DNA from: Paracoccus fistulariae
GTDB lineage: Bacteria; Pseudomonadota; Alphaproteobacteria; Rhodobacterales; Rhodobacteraceae
Length of the DNA stretch: 64,000 bases
Assembly: GCF_028553785.1 (NCBI RefSeq)
Contig: NZ_CP067136.1
Location: 1,701,001-1,765,000 of the forward strand
Reading direction: 5' to 3'
Shown: one piece after another, positions 1 through 8,403 of the stretch
Layout: the number at the start of each line of letters is the position of its first letter
Position numbering within the stretch: the stretch's first letter is position 1
The notes under the pieces: generated by a model
What the model saw: the letters and a program-made list of their open reading frames with translations, nothing else
Databases searched by the model: none
What the model was told of the DNA's origin: nothing
Translations under genes and position numbers: made by a program

Positions 1-2
1 CG

Positions 3-50
3 GTCAACAAGCGCCCGCGGCTGGCGATCCGGCTGCACAGCTCGAACTGA
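3..50 (+). CDS. 3' end of a phage structural gene (partial)
   Basis: An open frame enters from the window edge and stops at the TGA at 48-50, which overlaps the ATG of the next gene. In prophage 2 a DUF2190 capsid-decoration gene occupies this place with the same TGATG junction, so this is probably its counterpart. Only 15 codons are visible and they do not resemble that protein's end closely. Confidence 0.35.
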   Translation, partial: VNKRPRLAIRLHSSN

Positions 51-364
51 TGAACGCCTTCAGCGCCGCCATGAACCGCATCTTTGGCCATCCCGATATG
101 TCGGTATCAGCCGTCTGGATCGCCGCCGACACATCGGAGGAACGCCCGATCCGCCTCATCCGCCGCGCGCCGGACCGGATCACCGAATTCGGATCGGCGC
201 GGATCCTGTCCGAGACGCTGACCGTCGATATCCGGATCAGCGAACTCACCGATCCCCGGGAGGGCGATCTGATCGTCATCGGCGCCGACAGCTTCGCCAT
301 TCAGGGCGAGCCGATCCGTGACCGCGACCGGCTGATCTGGACGGTAGAACTGATACCTGCATGA
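50..364 (+). CDS. Phage head-tail joining protein (lambda FII-like)
   Basis: A 104-residue protein, collinear with the 104-residue protein at 43800-44114 and clearly related to it: both have the pattern IRLIRxAPD, SETL and IQGEP/VQGEP followed by a DRxRLIWT ending. Size and position just before DUF6441 and the tail terminator fit a head-tail connector of the Phage_attach/FII type, which completes the head so the tail can join. It overlaps its downstream neighbour by 4 bp. The family call is by context and is moderate. Confidence 0.6.
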   Translation: MNAFSAAMNRIFGHPDMSVSAVWIAADTSEERPIRLIRRAPDRITEFGSARILSETLTVDIRISELTDPREGDLIVIGADSFAIQGEPIRDRDRLIWTVELIPA

Positions 365-990
365 GACTGAAGCTCGATATCGATCCAGATCTCGTCGCCA
401 TGATGCAAGCTGAGATCGAGGCAGGCGAGAAAGCCGTGACCGGTGCCATGCGCGAGGCAGGCGTGGGCCTGAAGACGGCATGGCGCGGCCAGATCACCGG
501 GGCGGGCCTTGGGCGCAGACTGGCGAATTCGATCCGCAACGCCACCTATCCGAAGGCGGGCGACAGTCTGAATGCCACCGCGCTGGTCTGGTCGAAGGCG
601 CCGGTCATCGTCGGCGCGCATAATGCCGGTCCGCTGATCCGCTCCCGCGATGGCTTCTGGCTGGTCATCCCGACCGAAGCCGCCGGAAAATCCCTGCGCG
701 GCGGGCGCATCACGCCCGGCGAATGGGAGCGTCGCACCGGGCTGCGGCTGCGCTTCGTTTATCGCAAGCGCGGGCCAAGCCTGCTGGTTGCCGAGGGGCG
801 GTTGAACACCAAGGGCCGGGCGGTGGCATCCAGATCCAAAACCGGGCGCGGACGCACCACCGTACCAGTCTTCCTGCTGGTGCCGCAGGTCAGGCTGCCG
901 AAGCGGCTGGATCTGGCACGGGAGGCGGAGCGGGCGGCGGATGGCGTGCCGGGGAGGATCGTCGGGAAGTGGGTGGAAGGAAAGCGGTGA
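361..990 (+). CDS. DUF6441 family phage protein (connector region)
   Basis: A 209-residue protein strongly related to the product of 44111-44734. Both share the block TEAAGKSLRGGRITPGEWE followed by RRTGLRLRF, and an ending with FLLVPQVRL and KRLDL. The family is common in Rhodobacteraceae phages between the head-tail joining and tail terminator genes; a neck or tail-completion role is inferred from order only. After its stop a 9-codon remnant frame begins at 990, then the inserted gene at 1092 breaks the operon. Confidence 0.6.
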   Translation: MRLKLDIDPDLVAMMQAEIEAGEKAVTGAMREAGVGLKTAWRGQITGAGLGRRLANSIRNATYPKAGDSLNATALVWSKAPVIVGAHNAGPLIRSRDGFWLVIPTEAAGKSLRGGRITPGEWERRTGLRLRFVYRKRGPSLLVAEGRLNTKGRAVASRSKTGRGRTTVPVFLLVPQVRLPKRLDLAREAERAADGVPGRIVGKWVEGKR

Positions 991-1091
991 TGAAGAAAAC
1001 AAAATTGTCCATGCAATAACGTCGCTTGCCTTCGCGCAGCTTGCAGTGCTTGCTGACCAAACTGGCAGTCATAAACACGGGACTATAACCT

Positions 1092-1643
1092 ATGAGAACA
1101 GTTCATAACCAGGCAGGTATCGAGGAGATTGAGCAGGAGCGAGCGCTTGTCGGCACTTATATCGACCGTGTGTACAATCCAGAAAAGATCGGCTGGGTTC
1201 TCGAGGCCAGAGAGGGCTTTGACGAACATGCGAGGGGCGCGTGGCATCTGCTAATCCCCGTCAAAGAGGGCTATGGTGTGGACAGCTGGATTCAACCAAA
1301 ACGATATGGCGTGGCGCTGGCTGCCGGCATGATCGATAAGTTAGAGATAGCCTTTCCGGATCTGCCGTGCGTCGTATTTCGAGCAAGTGGCGACGAATTC
1401 TTCTTCTTGAAGCTTGGAGGGAAGTCAAAGGATCAGTTTTTTGAAGAAATCGGGCGAATCGCAGATCTAGCCAGAAAGTGTCAGCGCGAAAGTAAGGCCG
1501 ATGGAGCGGCATTTCGTTACTACGTGAATATGCAGGTGGCGAACCATCTTAGGCGTAGAAAGCTACTTAGCGCTACAAAAAGCGCGCTTCCCGCACTGTC
1601 AGCGCTATTAGGCGGAATAGTTGATCTCAGAGATCTGGTCTAA
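1092..1643 (+). CDS. Unknown 183-aa protein inserted in tail operon
   Basis: I do not recognise this protein. It is mixed alpha/beta, with acidic and lysine-rich segments, no signal peptide and no clear membrane segment except a weakly hydrophobic C-terminal stretch (about residues 160-178). Its base composition is clearly more AT-rich than the phage genes on either side. In prophage 2 the DUF6441 and DUF3168 genes overlap by 4 bp with nothing between them, so this is an added gene (a moron). About 100 bp upstream are non-coding and could carry its own promoter. Confidence 0.7.
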   Translation: MRTVHNQAGIEEIEQERALVGTYIDRVYNPEKIGWVLEAREGFDEHARGAWHLLIPVKEGYGVDSWIQPKRYGVALAAGMIDKLEIAFPDLPCVVFRASGDEFFFLKLGGKSKDQFFEEIGRIADLARKCQRESKADGAAFRYYVNMQVANHLRRRKLLSATKSALPALSALLGGIVDLRDLV

Positions 1644-1659
1644 CGGCAATCGCAGCTCT

Positions 1660-2079
1660 ATGCCCACCACCCGCGAGACCATCCTGACCGCGCTGCACGC
1701 GCGGCTCTCAGCGCTGTCCGCCAACGCCCTCCGCAGCGACGTCCTACCCGAACGCGTGCCGCCCGACGGCCTGCTGATCTTCCGCGATGGCGAACCGGGC
1801 GAGCCCGAGGTGACGCTGTCGCCGCTACGCTACCACTACCAGCACCGCGCCGAAATTGAGGCGGTAGTACAGGGTGCCGACCGTGACGCTGCCTTCGACG
1901 CCCTCTGCACCAGCATTGGCACGGCAATCGCCGCAGACCGGACGCTGGGCGGGCTGTGCGACTGGATCGAAGCCGAGTCGCCGCGCTCGGTCGATCTGCC
2001 TGTCGAGGGCGCGCCCAGCCTGAAGGCGGCGGTGATTCCGGTCATCCTGCACTACACCACGACCGACCCACTGGCATGA
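1660..2079 (+). CDS. DUF3168-type tail terminator protein
   Basis: A 139-residue protein starting MPTTRETIL, closely related to the product of 44731-45156 (shared LRxxVLPERxP, EVTLSPLR, DRTLGG, CDWIEAE and LHYTT blocks). DUF3168 proteins in phages sit between neck and tail-tube genes and are generally taken to end the tail tube at its proximal end. The ATG at 1660 was chosen because the prophage 2 copy begins at the same place. It now lies after an inserted gene, so it may depend on transcription through that gene. Confidence 0.65.
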   Translation: MPTTRETILTALHARLSALSANALRSDVLPERVPPDGLLIFRDGEPGEPEVTLSPLRYHYQHRAEIEAVVQGADRDAAFDALCTSIGTAIAADRTLGGLCDWIEAESPRSVDLPVEGAPSLKAAVIPVILHYTTTDPLA

Positions 2080-2086
2080 CGGCCGA

Positions 2087-2548
2087 TCAGCAGGTGCCGT
2101 AATAATTGCCCGAGAACCGGCAATATTCGCGCGCGGTGCCGCTGGCGATCATCGTCGCCGCGATGTCGCGACCGTCCGGCAACCAGCATTGCCCGACGAT
2201 GCGCCCGTAGCGGTCGACATCGCGCATCCGGCACTGAACAGACCGCCCGGAGACGAGGCCCGCCAGTTGCGCCGTCGCGGTCGACCCGCCCGCCCGGCCG
2301 ATCTCCGGTGCGTCGAGCCCCCAGACCCGGATGCGGGTGCGTTGCCCGTTGATCCAGAAGGTGTCGCCATCGACAACCCGGGTCACCTGCCCGGCAAAAT
2401 CGAACCGTGATGGCGTCGCGGGTGCCGCAACCTCGGACGGCACACATCCCGTCAGAACCATGGCCACTATGACCGCGAGGGGCGCCCGCTTTCCAAACAA
2501 CCAACCTGCGCCTCGAAGCAATCCCAACACCACCATCGCACCTCTCAC
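2087..2548 (-). CDS. Thermonuclease-family lipoprotein
   Basis: A 153-residue SNase-like protein encoded against the tail genes. The N-terminus has a basic, hydrophobic signal ending in a lipobox (VLTGC, Cys near residue 35), so it is probably an outer-membrane or periplasmic lipoprotein. The nuclease fold follows with VVDGDTF, RIRVWGLDAPE, DRYGRIVG and a C-terminal Cys-rich SGNYYGTC. SNase enzymes cut DNA and RNA with calcium; the Asp of VVDGDT and the Arg of RIRVWG fit the active site. Prophage 2 has nothing here, so this is a second cargo gene; degrading incoming DNA or scavenging nucleotides are possible roles. Confidence 0.75.
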   Translation of the reverse strand: MRGAMVVLGLLRGAGWLFGKRAPLAVIVAMVLTGCVPSEVAAPATPSRFDFAGQVTRVVDGDTFWINGQRTRIRVWGLDAPEIGRAGGSTATAQLAGLVSGRSVQCRMRDVDRYGRIVGQCWLPDGRDIAATMIASGTAREYCRFSGNYYGTC

Positions 2549-2649
2549 AAACCGTATCCCACCACCGGCCCATTCTGCGGCGCAGCGCCCGGACTCGCAA
2601 CCGCGCGCCGCAAATCACCTTAACCTGACACCGACCGAAAGGACATTTC

Positions 2650-3588
2650 ATGGCACGAGCCCAGGGGGCGCGGGCGCAGATGGCGCTTGCGTTCGAGACC
2701 GTCTATGGCACGCCGCCGATTGGCGGCTTTACCAAAATGCCGTTTGCCAGCACCACGCTCGGCGCGGAGCAACCGCTGCTGAATTCCGAACTGCTGGGCT
2801 ATGACCGCGATCCGCTGCCGCCGATCAAGGATGCGGTGACGGCCGACGGCGATGTCTTCCTGCCGATCGATGCCGAAGCGTTCGGCTTCTGGCTGAAGGC
2901 GGCGTTTGGAGACCCGGTCACCACCGGCACCGGGCCCTGGACGCATGAGTTCCGCTCGGGCGCCTGGACGCTTCCCAGCCTTACCATCGAGACCGGCATG
3001 CCCGAGGTGCCGCGCTATGCGATCTATTCGGGCTGCGTGCTGGACCAGCTTAGCTGGCAGATGCAGCGCTCCGGTCTTCTGACCGCGACCACGCGCCTGG
3101 TCGCGCAGGGCGAGACGGTCGGGACCGTCAGCAATGCCGGAACCCCTACCCCCATCGACCTGAAGCGCTTCGGCCATTTCAACGGCGCGATCACCCGCAA
3201 CGGCGCGGCATTGGGCAATGTTGTCTCGGCCCAGATCAGCTATGCCAACAATCTCGACCGGATCGAGACCATCCGCGCCGATGGCCGCATCGATGGTGCC
3301 GATCCGTCCATTGCGGCCCTGACCGGCTCGATTGAGGTCCGGTTCTCGGACAGCACGCTGGTGAGCCAAGCCATCAATGGCGAACCCTGCGAGTTGGATT
3401 TCTCCTATGCCCTGCCCTCGGGAGAGAGCTTCAGCTTCACCGTGCATGCTGTCTATCTGCCCCGCCCCCGGATCGAGATTTCCGGTCCGCAGGGCGTGCA
3501 GGCAACCTTCGACTGGCAGGCCGCGCGCGACAGTGCGCTGGGCCGCATGTGCACCGCCACCCTGATCAACGACCGCGAGGAATACTGA
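2650..3588 (+). CDS. Major tail tube protein
   Basis: A 312-residue protein beginning MARAQGAR, highly similar along its length to the product of 45190-46128. Its place directly after the tail terminator and before the frameshifted chaperone and tape measure is that of the siphophage major tail (tube) protein. The shared C-terminal YLPRPRIEISGP motif is conserved in both copies. A good ribosome binding sequence (GAAAGGA) lies just upstream of the ATG at 2650. Its stop overlaps the next start (TGATG). Confidence 0.75.
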   Translation: MARAQGARAQMALAFETVYGTPPIGGFTKMPFASTTLGAEQPLLNSELLGYDRDPLPPIKDAVTADGDVFLPIDAEAFGFWLKAAFGDPVTTGTGPWTHEFRSGAWTLPSLTIETGMPEVPRYAIYSGCVLDQLSWQMQRSGLLTATTRLVAQGETVGTVSNAGTPTPIDLKRFGHFNGAITRNGAALGNVVSAQISYANNLDRIETIRADGRIDGADPSIAALTGSIEVRFSDSTLVSQAINGEPCELDFSYALPSGESFSFTVHAVYLPRPRIEISGPQGVQATFDWQAARDSALGRMCTATLINDREEY

Positions 3589-4025
3589 TGCTGACACTCG
3601 ACCTGACCAACGAACCGCGCTGGCACGCGCTGGCGCCCGGCGTCCGCGTGCAGCTGCGCCCGCTGACCACCGCGCTGATGGTCGCCACCCGTAGCGATCC
3701 GGATGTCGAAGCAGTGCCGGACGGGACCATCGACGAGACCCGCGCCCTGATCTTCGCCAAGGCGCTGGCCCGGCGCGCGGTGCTGGACTGGGAGGGTGTC
3801 GGCGACGCCGAGGGGAATGCCATTGCCCCCAGCCCGGATGCCATCGACGCGCTTCTGGATATCTGGCCGATCTTCGAGGCTTTCCAGCTGGTCTATGTCT
3901 CGAAGGGTCTGCTGCTGGAACAGGAAAAAAACGTCTCCGCGCCCTCGCCGAATGGTCTTTCGGCGGGGGCGACAGCTACTGCGCGGCCTGCACGCAAAGC
4001 TGCGAAGACTGCCCGTCGCGGCTGA
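3588..4025 (+). CDS. Tail assembly chaperone, unshifted form (lambda G-like)
   Basis: A 145-residue protein starting at the ATG that overlaps the tail-tube stop. The C-terminus after the poly-A tract is basic and Ala-rich, unlike the folded N-terminal part. The gene lies between tail tube and tape measure, as does lambda G, and carries a canonical -1 slippery heptamer near residue 114. Chaperones of this kind coat the tape measure during tail assembly and are absent from the virion. The prophage 2 copy has the same design. Confidence 0.7.
   Translation: MLTLDLTNEPRWHALAPGVRVQLRPLTTALMVATRSDPDVEAVPDGTIDETRALIFAKALARRAVLDWEGVGDAEGNAIAPSPDAIDALLDIWPIFEAFQLVYVSKGLLLEQEKNVSAPSPNGLSAGATATARPARKAAKTARRG
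3926..3932 (+). other. Programmed -1 frameshift site (A AAA AAC)
   Basis: The heptamer A AAA AAC is in register with the zero-frame codons GAA AAA AAC of the chaperone gene. Slipping back one base opens a frame that runs without a stop to the TGA at 4241-4243. The identical heptamer in the identical frame occurs at 46470-46476 in prophage 2. Confidence 0.75.
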
Positions 4026-4243
4026 ACCAGCCGCTGACCTTCGAGGGCTGGCAGATCTGGGATCTGGTCGGGCGGCTTGGCGGTCAGCTGCGGGTGCTGC
4101 CGGGCGCAGTGGTCGGCTGGGATCTGAACGCGGCGCTGGGGCTGGCAGCGGCGCTGGGCATTCCAGCCCCGGCAGCCGCCGAACTGCTGCCCATCATCGA
4201 GGCGGTGATGGTGCGCAAGATGAACGAACAGATGGAACGATGA
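3932..4243 (+). CDS. Frameshift extension of tail chaperone (GT-like)
   Basis: The -1 frame adds about 103 residues to the first 115 residues of the chaperone. The extension begins RLRALAEW, has four cysteines spaced like a zinc knuckle (YCAAC then CEDC), then a helical segment, and ends one base before the tape-measure start. There is no good independent start codon at its beginning, and its protein sequence is conserved with the 46476-46805 extension, so translation by frameshifting is the best explanation. It corresponds to the T part of lambda G/GT. Confidence 0.7.
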   Translation, partial: RLRALAEWSFGGGDSYCAACTQSCEDCPSRLNQPLTFEGWQIWDLVGRLGGQLRVLPGAVVGWDLNAALGLAAALGIPAPAAAELLPIIEAVMVRKMNEQMER

Positions 4244-4244
4244 G

Positions 4245-6428
4245 ATGGCAGAAAAACGCGTCAGCGTCCGCCTTGCGGCAGTGGGCGGACGACAGGTGCG
4301 CGCCGAGCTGGAAGGTGTCGGCGAGGCCGGATCGCGCGGCTTCGGGCGGCTCTCACGCGATATGGAGGCGGCGAATGCCCGTATGGCCGGGTTCACCCGC
4401 AAAGTCGGTGTGGCAGCAGCCGCTGCGGTCGCCGCCGCCACTGCGGCCGGGATCGCCATGGTCCGGGCCGGACTCCAGACGGTGGATGCGCAGGCCAAGC
4501 TCGCGCAATCCCTCCGCACCACAGTCGCCTCGATCCAGACGCTGGAGCGGGCAGGAGAACTGGCAGGTGTGTCGATGTCCGGGATCGAACAGGCAACCAA
4601 GGATCTGACCCGGCGGCTGAGCCAGGCGGCAGCGGGCGGAGGTCCGGCGGCGGACGCGCTGGCGCGGCTGGGTCTGACGGGCGCTGACCTGCTGGCCCTT
4701 CCGCTGGATCAGCGCGTCGGCGCGATCAATGCCGCCATTGCCGAGTTCGTGCCGGTCGCGCAACGTGCAGCCGTGGCGGGGCAGTTGTTTGGCGAAGAAG
4801 GCTCCATCGCCATGTCGCGCATTGACACCGCCAGTTTGCGGCAGGCGACTGAGGATGTCCGGGCTTTCGGGGTCGTGGTTTCCGAGCAGGATGCCGACCG
4901 GATCGAGCGCACGAATGACGCCATCTCGCGGCTGGGCCTGGTCTGGCGCGGGTTGTCGAACCAGCTGGCGGTGGCCGCCGCACCTGCGTTGGAAGCCGTC
5001 GCCGACGCAATGGCGGCGCTGGCCAGCCGCACCGGCCCGCTCGGCATGGCGATCTCCGGGATCTTCGACCAGATCGGACGTCTGTCCACCTATGCGGCCA
5101 GCTTCGCGGGTTTCATGGCCGGCCGCTGGGTCGCAGGGCTGGCGGCAGCGGCACTCTCCGTCCGGGGCCTCGCCACAGCACTGGTGGTGCTGCGCGGGGC
5201 GCTGATCCGCACCGGCATCGGCGCATTGATCGTCGGCGCCGGGGAACTGGTCTATCAGTTCACGAAGCTGGTCAACGGCGCGGGCGGCTTTGGCAATGCC
5301 ATGGCGCTGATGGCCGATGTGGCCAAGGCCGTCTGGGAGGGGATCAAGGTCACGGTCATGTCCTTCGCCGATGATTTCCGGGCCATGCAATCCGAGATCG
5401 AAGCGATCTGGACCCGGCTGATGGCCTTCCTCGCCGGGAAATGGGCGGATTTTCTGGGGATGATCGCGCCCACCTTCAACAAGGTGGCCGAAGAAATCGG
5501 CTCCGATACCCGCATCGACGTGTTCGAGGCGCTAGGCCGTGCCTCGATGCTGGAACATGCGGCCAGCAATTCGGCGCATATGGCGGGGCGCTATCGCGAC
5601 CGTGCCAGTTCCAGCCGAGCCTCGGCCTTCGATGGCGTCGGTCGGGCGATGGATGCGCTGCGTGCCGCGATGTCGGGCGGCGAGGATGATGCCGGTGGCG
5701 CGGCGCTGGACGTGGCGACGGAAGCCGCCGGGCATTACGAGGATGCGCTGGGCGGGGTCGAAACGGCTGCCAGCGGCGCGGGCGCAGCGGCAAAGGATGC
5801 CGGGGCCGCTGGCAAGGAAGCGGCGGAAGAGGCCAAGCCCGCGACCGAGGCCACGGCGACCGGCTGGAAGGCCGTGACAGAGGCGCTGTCGGACTACGCG
5901 AAGAAGGCAAAGGATATCGGCGCCGATATCGGACAGGCGCTGGTGGGCGCATTCCAGAGCGCCGAGAACGCCGTTGGGGAATTCGTGAAGACCGGCGAAC
6001 TCGATTTCCGCGATCTGGTGACCTCGCTGCTGGCCGATCTCTCGAAGCTGGCCGCGCGGCGTTTCCTGCTCGGGCCGATTGCCAATGCGCTTTCGAGTGC
6101 GCTGGGCGGCGCGGGCGGGATTTTCGCCAGCATCATGCATACGGGCGGAATGGTCGGTGCCACAGGTGCTGGCCGCATGGTTCCGGCACTCGCCTTTGCG
6201 GGCGCGCCACGCATGCATGCTGGCGGCATGGTCGGGCTGCGCCATGACGAGGTGCCCGCGATCCTCCAGCGCGGCGAGCGTGTGCTCTCGCGCCGCGAGG
6301 CGCAGGATCACGGCAAGGGCGTCACAGTCAACATCCATGCGCGCGACGCCGAGAGCTTCCGGCAGTCCCGCACCCAGATCGCCGCCGATATCGCCCGTGC
6401 CGTCTCGCTCGGCCGGCGCGGATTGTAA
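4245..6428 (+). CDS. Tail tape measure protein
   Basis: A 727-residue, Ala/Gly-rich, largely helical protein with hydrophobic segments (about residues 55-75 and 285-340), a typical tape measure. The C-terminal part has the repeated MHAGGMVG/MHTGGMVG pattern and DEVPAILQRGERVLSRREA, shared with the 803-residue copy in prophage 2. It sets tail length and is ejected ahead of the DNA. N-terminal (VSVRLAAVGGRQVRAEL) and C-terminal ends match the prophage 2 protein while the middle differs, which would give tails of somewhat different length. Confidence 0.85.
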   Translation: MAEKRVSVRLAAVGGRQVRAELEGVGEAGSRGFGRLSRDMEAANARMAGFTRKVGVAAAAAVAAATAAGIAMVRAGLQTVDAQAKLAQSLRTTVASIQTLERAGELAGVSMSGIEQATKDLTRRLSQAAAGGGPAADALARLGLTGADLLALPLDQRVGAINAAIAEFVPVAQRAAVAGQLFGEEGSIAMSRIDTASLRQATEDVRAFGVVVSEQDADRIERTNDAISRLGLVWRGLSNQLAVAAAPALEAVADAMAALASRTGPLGMAISGIFDQIGRLSTYAASFAGFMAGRWVAGLAAAALSVRGLATALVVLRGALIRTGIGALIVGAGELVYQFTKLVNGAGGFGNAMALMADVAKAVWEGIKVTVMSFADDFRAMQSEIEAIWTRLMAFLAGKWADFLGMIAPTFNKVAEEIGSDTRIDVFEALGRASMLEHAASNSAHMAGRYRDRASSSRASAFDGVGRAMDALRAAMSGGEDDAGGAALDVATEAAGHYEDALGGVETAASGAGAAAKDAGAAGKEAAEEAKPATEATATGWKAVTEALSDYAKKAKDIGADIGQALVGAFQSAENAVGEFVKTGELDFRDLVTSLLADLSKLAARRFLLGPIANALSSALGGAGGIFASIMHTGGMVGATGAGRMVPALAFAGAPRMHAGGMVGLRHDEVPAILQRGERVLSRREAQDHGKGVTVNIHARDAESFRQSRTQIAADIARAVSLGRRGL

Positions 6429-6443
6429 GAAAGAGATCAGAAC

Positions 6444-7070
6444 ATGGCATTCCACGAAGTCCGGTTTCCGGACACGATCAGCCGCGGCGCGCGGGGCGGA
6501 CCGGAACGGCGCACCCAGATCGTCGAACTGGCAAGCGGCGACGAGGAGCGCAATGCCAGCTGGGCCAATTCGCGCCGCCGCTACGATGTCAGCTACGGCA
6601 TCCGCCGCGCCGACGATCTGGCGGTGGTGGTGGCCTTTTTCGAGGCGCGGAACGGCAGGCTTTACGGCTTCCGGTTCAAGGACTGGGCGGATCATCGGTC
6701 CTGCCTGCCGTCGCAGACTCCGTCGCCGATGGATCAGCAGATCGGCACCGGCGATGGCGTCGCGACCGCGTTCCAGCTGGCAAAGCGCTACGCCTCTGGC
6801 GGCCAGTCCTGGACGCGAACGATCAGCAAGCCGGTCGCGGGCACCGTCCAGATCGCCGTGAATGGCGTGCCACAAGCTGGCGGCTGGTCGGTCGATCACA
6901 AGACAGGCCTGATCAGCTTCGAGACCGCGCCCGCCACCGGCATCGCCATCACCGCCGGGTTCGAATTCGACGTGCTGGTCCGCTTCGACAGCGACGTGCT
7001 GGACGTCACGCTGGATATCGAGCGGCTGGGATCGATCACCTCCATTCCGCTGCTGGAGATCCGGCGATGA
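6444..7070 (+). CDS. DUF2460 distal tail protein (GTA gp12-like)
   Basis: A 208-residue protein beginning MAFHEVRFPD and containing ISRGARGGPERRT, characteristic of DUF2460 proteins. In the Rhodobacter gene transfer agent the homologue gp12 is the distal tail protein at the tail tip. The prophage 2 copy (49212-49835) is highly similar. Its stop overlaps the start of the next gene by 4 bp, as in other operons of this family. Confidence 0.8.
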   Translation: MAFHEVRFPDTISRGARGGPERRTQIVELASGDEERNASWANSRRRYDVSYGIRRADDLAVVVAFFEARNGRLYGFRFKDWADHRSCLPSQTPSPMDQQIGTGDGVATAFQLAKRYASGGQSWTRTISKPVAGTVQIAVNGVPQAGGWSVDHKTGLISFETAPATGIAITAGFEFDVLVRFDSDVLDVTLDIERLGSITSIPLLEIRR

Positions 7071-7951
7071 AGAACATCCTGCCCGCATTGCAGACCCATC
7101 TCGACAGCGGCACCACGACACTGGCCTGGTGCTGGCGCATCACCCGCGCCGATGGCACAGCTTTCGGCTTCACCGATCACGACCGGGTGCTGATGTTCGA
7201 CGGCACGGAGTTCGAACCGGAAAGCGGGCTGACGGCCAGCGAGATCAGGTCGGGCGCGGACCTTTCGGTCGATGCGCAGGATGCGGCAGGCGCGTTGCGC
7301 TCGGACCGGATCACCGAGGCCGATATTCTGGACGGGCGCTGGGACAATGCCGAAGTGGAACTCTGGCGGGTCAACTGGCAGGCGCCATCGGAAAGGGTGC
7401 TGATGCGGCGCGGCGCCATCGGCCAGATAAGGCGCGGGCGCCATGCCTTTGTGGCCGAGGTCCGGTCGATGTCGCAACTCCTCGGCCAAACCGTCGGGCG
7501 GACCTTTCAGGCCAGCTGCGACGCCGCGCTGGGCGATGCGCGCTGCTGTCTCGATCTGGAGGATCCGGCTTTTCGCGGCGCGGGGACCGTCATCGACAGC
7601 CTGCGCGACCGGGCGTTCACCGCCTCCGGACTCGGTGGGTTCGCACCCGGCTGGTTCCGCTTCGGCACGCTCACATGGACATCCGGGCCCAATGCCGGTC
7701 GCCGCGCGGAGGTGCTGGCCCATGACCGCAGCGATGGGATTGCGGTGCTAACATTGCTGGAAGCGCCGATCCGCCCCATCGGCGCGGGGGACGGCTTCAC
7801 GATCCGGGCGGGCTGCGACAAGCGCATCGCCACTTGCGGCCAGAAGTTCGGGAATGTGGCGAACTTCCGGGGCTTCCCGCATATTCCCGGTCAGGACACC
7901 ATTCTGCGCTATGCCTCATCGGACGGTCGCCACGATGGCGGTGTGCTGTGA
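7067..7951 (+). CDS. DUF2163 tail tip protein (GTA gp13-like)
   Basis: A 294-residue protein with the family pattern TTLAWCW near the start, FTDHDRVL, and a Cys-rich C-terminal part (GCDKRIATCGQKFGNVANFRGFPHIPGQD). The gene-transfer-agent homologue gp13 sits in the baseplate and binds an iron-sulfur cluster; the conserved cysteines here would allow the same. Overlaps both neighbours. Nearly collinear with 49832-50716. Confidence 0.8.
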   Translation: MKNILPALQTHLDSGTTTLAWCWRITRADGTAFGFTDHDRVLMFDGTEFEPESGLTASEIRSGADLSVDAQDAAGALRSDRITEADILDGRWDNAEVELWRVNWQAPSERVLMRRGAIGQIRRGRHAFVAEVRSMSQLLGQTVGRTFQASCDAALGDARCCLDLEDPAFRGAGTVIDSLRDRAFTASGLGGFAPGWFRFGTLTWTSGPNAGRRAEVLAHDRSDGIAVLTLLEAPIRPIGAGDGFTIRAGCDKRIATCGQKFGNVANFRGFPHIPGQDTILRYASSDGRHDGGVL

Positions 7952-8394
7952 CCCGGTCGCAAACCGATGGGGCTCCGGACCGCATCATCGCCACCGCGCG
8001 CGGCTGGCTTGGAACGCCCTATCACGATCAGGCGAGCCTCCGGGGCGTCGGATGCGATTGCCTCGGGCTGGCGCGCGGCGTCTGGCGCGAGGTCGTGGGC
8101 GACGAGCCTTTTCCGATCCCGCCCTATAGCCGCGATTGGGGCGAGACGGGCACCCGCGAAGTCTTGGCCGAGGGCGCGCGGCGGATGATGATCGAGTTAT
8201 CCGTCGCGGATGCCGGGCAGGGTGCACTGGTCCTCTTCCGCATGAGAACGGATGCCATCGCCAAGCACGTCGGAATTCTCACCGCGCCCGACCGTTTCAT
8301 CCACGCCTATGAGCGGCTTGGTGTGATCGAAGAACCTCTGACGCCTTCTTGGCGCCGCCGCATCGCTTTTGCCTTCCTCTTCCCCAGCATTTGA
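7948..8394 (+). CDS. NlpC/P60 tail-associated peptidase (GTA gp14-like)
   Basis: A 148-residue protein starting at a GTG that overlaps the previous stop (GTGA), the same junction as in prophage 2. The NlpC/P60 core is visible: GTPYHDQAS, GCDCLGL with the catalytic Cys near residue 38, and IAKHVGIL with the catalytic His near 106. Such tail peptidases cleave peptidoglycan peptides locally during DNA entry. It lies between the DUF2163 and hub genes, as in the gene transfer agent cluster. Confidence 0.8.
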   Translation: MTRSQTDGAPDRIIATARGWLGTPYHDQASLRGVGCDCLGLARGVWREVVGDEPFPIPPYSRDWGETGTREVLAEGARRMMIELSVADAGQGALVLFRMRTDAIAKHVGILTAPDRFIHAYERLGVIEEPLTPSWRRRIAFAFLFPSI

Positions 8395-8403
8395 GACTTT
8401 TTC

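Noticed and set aside
3924..3932. Poly-A tract as a sequencing error that splits one chaperone gene
   Set aside because: The same tract in the same frame occurs in the diverged copy at 46470-46476, and the slippery heptamer is canonical.
5532..7121. Long minus-strand open frame opposite the tape measure gene
   Set aside because: It is a shadow of high-GC coding DNA; the plus strand holds well-recognised tail genes here and a matching shadow occurs in prophage 2.
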